Part shown: positions 4,556 through 8,127 of the stretch, one piece after another | How positions within the stretch are numbered: the first letter of the stretch is position 1 | Layout: every line of letters starts with the position of its first letter | NCBI GenBank assembly: GCA_947460165.1 | Contig: CANHKH010000137.1 | Location: 1-8,127, forward strand | Direction: 5' to 3' | Length of the DNA stretch: 8,127 nucleotides | Source of the DNA: Comamonadaceae bacterium | Lineage (GTDB): Bacteria > Pseudomonadota > Gammaproteobacteria > Burkholderiales > Burkholderiaceae_C | Notes under the pieces: model-generated | The model's database searches: none | The model's input: the letters and a program-made list of their open reading frames with translations, nothing else | Told to the model about the DNA's origin: nothing | Program-made: the position numbers and the translations under genes

Positions 4556-6931
4556 ATGACGACCGACCTCTTGACCCCCGACCCCACCGCCGGCCCCGAA
4601 GGCGACCACCTGGGCGCCTACGCCCAGCGCGCCTACCTGGAGTACGCCCTGTCCGTGGTCAAAGGCCGTGCCTTGCCCGACGTGTGCGACGGCCAAAAGC
4701 CGGTGCAGCGGCGCATTTTGTATTCCATGGACCGCATGGGCTTGTCTTACAGCGGGCCCAACAGCAACACCGCGTCCAAGCCCGTCAAAAGCGCCCGTGT
4801 GGTCGGCGACGTGCTGGGCCGCTACCACCCGCACGGTGACACCGCCGCCTACGACGCGCTGGTGCGCATGGCGCAAGACTTTTCCCAGCGCTACCCGCTG
4901 GTCGACGGCCAAGGCAACTTTGGCTCGCGCGACGGCGACGGCGCCGCCGCCATGCGCTACACCGAGGCGCGTCTGGCCAAAATCACCACGCTCTTGCTCG
5001 ACGAAATCGACATGGGCACGGTGGACTTCATCCCCAACTACGACGGCTCCACCGAAGAGCCCAAGCAACTGCCCGCCCGCCTGCCCTTCACCTTGCTCAA
5101 CGGCGCCAGCGGCATTGCCGTGGGCTTGGCCACCGAAATCCCCAGCCACAACCTGCGCGAGGTGGCCGACGCCTGTGTGGCGCTGATCAAAAACGAGCGG
5201 CTGACAGACCTGGAGTTGCAGGCCCTCATCCCCGGCCCCGACTACCCCGGCGGCGGGCAAATCATCAGCCCGGCAGCCGACATTGCCGAGGCCTACCGCA
5301 CCGGGCGCGGCAGCTTGAAGGTGCGCGCCCGCTGGAAAATCGAAGACCTGGCCCGCGGCCAATGGCAGCTGGTGGTCACCGAGCTGCCGCCCGGTGTGAG
5401 CAACCAAAAAGTGCTGGAAGAAATCGAGGAGCTGACCAACCCCAAGGTCAAAACCGGCAAAAAAACACTCACCCAAGACCAGCAACTGCTCAAGGCCAGT
5501 TTGCTGGCCGTGCTCGACGTGGTGCGCGACGAATCGAGCAAAGACGCGGCCGTGCGCCTGGTGTTCGAGCCCAAGACCAGCCGCATTGAGCAGCAAGAGC
5601 TCATCACCGCGCTCTTGGCCCACACCAGCTTGGAGACATCGGCGCCTATCAACATGACCATGGTGGGCATAGACGGGCGGCCCGTGCAAAAGTCGCTGCG
5701 CCAAATTGTGCTGGAGTGGATCAGCTTCAGGCAGACCACCATCACCCGCCGCAGCCAGCACCGCTTGAGCAAGGTGCTGGACCGCATCCACATTCTGGAG
5801 GGCCGGCAGCTGGTGTTGCTCAACATCGACGAGGTGATTGCCATCATTCGCCAAAGCGACGAGCCCAAAGCCGCACTGATGGCGCGCTTTGCCCTGAGCG
5901 ACCGCCAGGCCGAAGACATTCTTGAAATTCGCCTGCGCCAACTGGCCCGCTTGGAGGCCATCAAGATCGAGCAAGAGCTCACCGAGCTGCGCGGCGAGCA
6001 AGGCAAGCTCGAAGAAATTCTGGGCAACCCCGCCGCGCTGCGCCGCCTGATGGTCAAGGAAATCGAGGCCGACGCCAAAACCTTTGCCGACGCGCGCCGC
6101 ACACTCATTCAAGAAGAGAAAAAATCGGTGGCCGAGGTCAAGGTGGTCGACGAGCCCGTCACCGTGGTGGTGTCTGAAAAAGGCTGGGTACGCGCACGCC
6201 AAGGCCACGGCCATGACGCGGCCAGCTTTGCGTTCAAGGCCGGCGACGGCCTGTACGGCACCTTTGAATGCCGCACCGTGGACCTGCTGATTGTCTTTGG
6301 CACGGCCCAGGGCGGCTCAGGCCGCGTCTACAGCGTGCCCGTGGCCACCTTGCCCGGTGCGCGCGGCGACGGCCAGCCCATCACCACGCTCATTGAACTC
6401 GAGGCTGGCACCCAGCCCGCCCACTACTTTGCCGGCCCCACCTCTGCCACCTTGTTGATCAGTGGCTCAGGCGGTTACGGCTTTTTGGCCACCTTGGACA
6501 ACATGGTCTCGCGCAACAAAAGCGGCAAGAGCTTCATCACGCTGGGGGAGGGTGAGAGCGTGTGCGCCCCGTCCCACGTCAGCGGCTCCAGCGCCACCGT
6601 GGCGCCAGGCGGCAAGCCCCTGCTGGCCGCCACCCATGTGTGCTGCGCCAGCACGGGCGGGCGCATTTTGACCTTTGACATCGGCGAGCTCAAAACCATG
6701 GACAAAGGCGGCCGGGGCCTGACCTTGATAGACCTGGAAGCCAAAGACAGCCTGGCGGGCGCCGCCGCCTACACGCGCAGCGTCAAGATTGAAGGTCTGG
6801 GTCGGGGCGGCAAAGAGCGTGACGAAACCCTGGAAATCCGCAGCCTGAACAACGCCAAAGTCAGCCGCGCCAAAAAAGGCAAGCTGGCAGACCTGGGGTT
6901 CAAGCCAGCCAAAGTCACGCGGGTGGAGTAA
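4556..6931 (+). CDS. parC: DNA topoisomerase IV subunit A (ParC)
   Basis: DNA-cleaving subunit of topoisomerase IV, 791 residues (E. coli ParC has 752). The winged-helix breakage domain carries the catalytic tyrosine Tyr135 in AAMRYTEARL, preceded by Arg134. The quinolone-determining region reads HPHGDTAAYDALV (91-103): Thr96 and Asp100 sit where E. coli has Ser80 and Glu84. Ile187 in GASGIAVG matches the isoleucine that intercalates and bends the gate DNA. The coiled-coil and gate region runs to about 520 (QAEDILEIRLRQLARLE at 451-467), followed by a beta-pinwheel C-terminal domain (about 530-785). That domain has no GyrA-box QRRGGKG motif; the nearest match is the degenerate KGGRGLT (717-723). 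Missing GyrA box, length and the nearby parE all favour ParC over GyrA. The start at 4556 is the first ATG and has no Shine-Dalgarno. Its frame is intact to the stop despite the toxin-antitoxin genes between it and parE. Confidence 0.96.
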   Translation: MTTDLLTPDPTAGPEGDHLGAYAQRAYLEYALSVVKGRALPDVCDGQKPVQRRILYSMDRMGLSYSGPNSNTASKPVKSARVVGDVLGRYHPHGDTAAYDALVRMAQDFSQRYPLVDGQGNFGSRDGDGAAAMRYTEARLAKITTLLLDEIDMGTVDFIPNYDGSTEEPKQLPARLPFTLLNGASGIAVGLATEIPSHNLREVADACVALIKNERLTDLELQALIPGPDYPGGGQIISPAADIAEAYRTGRGSLKVRARWKIEDLARGQWQLVVTELPPGVSNQKVLEEIEELTNPKVKTGKKTLTQDQQLLKASLLAVLDVVRDESSKDAAVRLVFEPKTSRIEQQELITALLAHTSLETSAPINMTMVGIDGRPVQKSLRQIVLEWISFRQTTITRRSQHRLSKVLDRIHILEGRQLVLLNIDEVIAIIRQSDEPKAALMARFALSDRQAEDILEIRLRQLARLEAIKIEQELTELRGEQGKLEEILGNPAALRRLMVKEIEADAKTFADARRTLIQEEKKSVAEVKVVDEPVTVVVSEKGWVRARQGHGHDAASFAFKAGDGLYGTFECRTVDLLIVFGTAQGGSGRVYSVPVATLPGARGDGQPITTLIELEAGTQPAHYFAGPTSATLLISGSGGYGFLATLDNMVSRNKSGKSFITLGEGESVCAPSHVSGSSATVAPGGKPLLAATHVCCASTGGRILTFDIGELKTMDKGGRGLTLIDLEAKDSLAGAAAYTRSVKIEGLGRGGKERDETLEIRSLNNAKVSRAKKGKLADLGFKPAKVTRVE

Positions 6932-6971
6932 AGGCCCCGAGCCTGCGCCACCGACTGTCGTCAGCTTCACC

Positions 6972-6999
6972 CTGTAGGGGCCGACCTGCCGGCGAAGGT
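6972..6999 (+). repeat. REP-like element, copy 1 (forward)
   Basis: A 28-base unit beginning CTGTAGGGGCCG and ending CTGCCGGCGAAGGT, 41 bases after the parC stop. It matches copy 3 at 23 of 28 positions. It resembles the Pseudomonas-type REP motif (TGTAGGAGCCGG...CCGGCGA) in layout, from memory. Its own stem is imperfect (GCCGA/CCGGC). REP elements lie between genes and can stabilise mRNA ends, bind proteins or be targets of RAYT transposases; no such gene is in the window. Confidence 0.65.
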
Positions 7000-7030
7000 G
7001 GGCCTGCGGTGATGCACGTTGCCCGGCACG

Positions 7031-7053
7031 ATTCGCTTGCAGGCTGGCTCTCC
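7031..7053 (-). repeat. REP-like element, copy 2 (inverted)
   Basis: On the minus strand this reads GGAGAGCCAGCCTG then CAAGCGAAT, matching copy 3 at 18 of 23 positions. Orientation is opposite to its two neighbours, giving the alternating arrangement known from paired REP clusters. It is the most degenerate of the three: the internal GCCGG/CCGGC stem is lost. Confidence 0.6.
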
Positions 7054-7102
7054 GACAACGACAGGCCGCTTTTCTCCTGCAAGAGCCGGCCTGCCGGCGA
7101 AT
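7031..7102 (+). other. Long imperfect stem-loop formed by REP copies 2 and 3
   Basis: Bases 7031-7051 pair with 7082-7102 over 21 positions, around a 30-base loop. As RNA this is 18 Watson-Crick pairs, two G-U wobbles (7037/7096 and 7045/7088) and a single U-C mismatch (7038/7095). It lies 100-171 bases after the parC stop and has no T run after it. It could block 3' exonucleases or help end parC transcription; that role is inferred. Copy 1 could compete for copy 2. Confidence 0.5.
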
Positions 7103-7104
7103 GT
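7077..7104 (+). repeat. REP-like element, copy 3 (forward)
   Basis: The best-formed copy. GCCGG (7085-7089) and CCGGC (7094-7098) form a perfect 5-bp stem with a CCTG loop. Overlapping it, GGCGAA (7096-7101) and TTCGCC (7104-7109) can form a second 6-bp hairpin, so the two small folds are mutually exclusive. The core is followed by ATGTTCGCC, which is not shared with copy 1. Confidence 0.68.
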
Positions 7105-7254
7105 TCGCCAGCGTTCAAGCCCCTTGCACCTTGCCCGATCCGTATGACTTCTATCCGGCGTGTTCTTGCTTGACTAAGTGTTTTCATGCTGCGCCAGTGG
7201 CGCCGACTCTGTTACAAATTCAGGACCAAGTAAAGAAGGCCCTTTGATGGCCTC

Positions 7255-7259
7255 AGGAG
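7255..7259 (+). promoter_or_regulatory. Ribosome binding site of the transglutaminase-like gene
   Basis: AGGAG lies 7 bases before the ATG at 7267, an ideal Shine-Dalgarno. It fixes the start at 7267 over later in-frame ATGs at codons 16 and 20. The AGGCC/GGCCT inverted repeat just upstream (7237-7253) ends two bases before it and could slightly affect access. Confidence 0.75.
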
Positions 7260-7266
7260 TCTTGAA

Positions 7267-8127
7267 ATGAGCAGGGCCATCAATGCAGAACCACAAGGCG
7301 TGGCCATTCAGATGCCCGCTGGCATGGCAGCGGACGAATTTCAGCACCAGTTGGCCCGTTTTCAGGCCAGTGTGGGCTTGGCGGGTCTAGAGCCTGCGCT
7401 TTGGATCGCAGACGAAGGCGCCGGTGTGTGGTCTGCGCGCCTTGCGCCTGAACTGTTTGACCGCCTGTGCCCTGGCTTTGACACCATGAATTTGGCCGCA
7501 CATGTAGCCAACTGGCCAGACTCACAGCCTGGCGATTTGCTCATGCGTGAAGTCTGGCTGGCGCTGCTGTGCGCCCCGCAGCGCATCACCTTTGACAGCC
7601 TGTCGGACTTGCAGTCCCATGTGAGAGCCCGGTGCCACATTGCCCGCGCCGCCGAAAAAACGGCGCTGGCCTTCAAAACCACGGACGCCGCTGAGCGGCC
7701 CGAGGCCTTTTGGCACCACCAAGACGATGTGGGTTTTTTGCTCCAACCCGCGGCCGACCTGATTGACGCGCTCATGGCCGCCACCCAGCCCGAGCGCACG
7801 GGCAGGCTGTATGACTTTTCTTGTTACCGCGCCACGGAGTACGTGATCTTGCTGGGCTTGGCTCAGGAGGCCCAGGCCTGGTCGCCCCAGGTATATGAGC
7901 GACTGCAATCCACGGCCAGGCAGCGTTGCATCAAGTCGGGCTTGTTTCATGAAGTGTTTCTCATCGAATATGGCAGCGCTGAGGCGCCCATTGCGGCACG
8001 GTATTACGTGCCCGGCGACCGCGTGTGGTTCAAAAACCCGGACGAGCCTTCGTCCAACGCCAGCGGCTACGAAGGCTCTTGGGTGATCTACATGGGAGGC
8101 GGTTTGTTCAGCAATTTTTGGCAGCGC
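7267..8127 (+). CDS. Transglutaminase-like protein (bacterial Tgl-type papain-fold), C-terminus beyond window
   Basis: 287 residues are visible and the frame is still open at the right edge. The N-terminal 175 residues match nothing I recognise; there is no signal peptide or membrane helix, so it is probably cytoplasmic unless exported by another route. The C-terminal part resembles the Bacillus spore-coat transglutaminase Tgl, which crosslinks Gln to Lys side chains. LYDFSCYRATEYVIL (181-195) fits the segment around the catalytic cysteine, making Cys186 the candidate nucleophile. VPGDRVWFKNPDEP (248-261) fits the Tgl PGD..YFKNP stretch, and GYEGSWVIYMGGGLF (267-281) fits WQGENVI..G.GLF. In that alignment Glu269 to Gly270 take the conserved EG/QG place, but the position of the catalytic His (Tgl ...LFYGHG) is Phe284. 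The histidine may be displaced, may come later, or may be missing. The alignment is from memory. Fold relationship is fairly likely; activity and substrate are unknown. The gene has its own strong ribosome binding site and is not in an operon with parC. Confidence 0.6.
   Translation, partial: MSRAINAEPQGVAIQMPAGMAADEFQHQLARFQASVGLAGLEPALWIADEGAGVWSARLAPELFDRLCPGFDTMNLAAHVANWPDSQPGDLLMREVWLALLCAPQRITFDSLSDLQSHVRARCHIARAAEKTALAFKTTDAAERPEAFWHHQDDVGFLLQPAADLIDALMAATQPERTGRLYDFSCYRATEYVILLGLAQEAQAWSPQVYERLQSTARQRCIKSGLFHEVFLIEYGSAEAPIAARYYVPGDRVWFKNPDEPSSNASGYEGSWVIYMGGGLFSNFWQR

Larger units (their letters stand above)
6932..7266. other. Intergenic region parC to transglutaminase-like gene
   Basis: A 335-base stretch without a credible gene. 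Its left half holds the three REP-like elements. The right half (7110-7266) holds a TTGACT at 7170-7175 that could be a -35 but has no -10 at the right distance, a TTACAAATT (7212-7220) that could be a weak -10 for the following gene, and two small inverted repeats (GCGCC-AGT-GGCGC at 7191-7203; AGGCC-7-GGCCT at 7237-7253). A minus-strand open frame across 6915-7187 is explained by the repeats and is not a gene. Confidence 0.55.

Noticed and set aside
4253..6214. 653-codon open frame on the minus strand opposite vapC and parC
   Set aside because: It spans two well-supported genes and gives a low-complexity Gly/Ala/His/Val-rich product, typical of antisense reading of GC-biased codons.
6915..7187. 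90-codon minus-strand frame in the parC downstream region
   Set aside because: Its apparent internal protein repeat (SPAGRLLQE/SPAGRPLQGE) is just the two forward REP-like elements read in reverse, and it overlaps the parC end.
7522..7950. 142-codon minus-strand frame opposite the transglutaminase-like gene
   Set aside because: The plus strand has an ideal ribosome binding site and family-like motifs; the minus frame has neither.

Overview
The window looks like a chromosomal segment of a GC-rich betaproteobacterium, most likely Burkholderiales and probably Comamonadaceae (Limnohabitans/Rhodoferax-like). That placement rests on GC-rich third codon positions mixed with many TTG leucine codons, on the style of the ParE and ParC sequences, and on CTACAAT-type -10 elements. 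It is inferred by eye, not from a database search.

Layout: (1) 1-1055, minus strand: the N-terminal 351 residues of a major facilitator transporter that runs off the left edge. (2) 1056-1230: a divergent intergenic region with a probable parE -10 element. (3) 1231-3201: parE, topoisomerase IV subunit B. (4) 3202-3662: a small segment with a hairpin, a ribbon-helix-helix antitoxin-like gene (3364-3597) that has no toxin after it, and then a degenerate second copy of the last codons of parE. (5) 3794-4464: a complete vapBC-type toxin-antitoxin pair (AbrB/SpoVT antitoxin, PIN-domain toxin) with overlapping stop and start. (6) 4556-6931: parC, topoisomerase IV subunit A. (7) 6932-7266: intergenic DNA with three REP-like elements in +,-,+ orientation; two of them can form a 21-position imperfect stem. 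(8) 7267 to the right edge: the first 287 residues of a protein resembling bacterial (Tgl-type) transglutaminases, with a strong ribosome binding site.

How the genes relate: ParE and ParC form the A2B2 topoisomerase IV that decatenates daughter chromosomes. Here about 1.35 kb of antitoxin and toxin-antitoxin material lies between them. The repeated parE 3' end shows that at least one recombination or insertion event happened exactly at the parE stop codon, so the parE-parC gap appears to be a small landing site for addiction-type modules. The transporter and the transglutaminase-like gene have no visible functional link to topoisomerase IV.

No tRNA, rRNA, CRISPR array, transposase or integrase gene was seen. 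The most noteworthy points are the parE-tail duplication bracketing an apparently orphaned antitoxin, the alternating REP cluster, and the transglutaminase-like protein, in which the residue aligned with the catalytic histidine appears to be phenylalanine.
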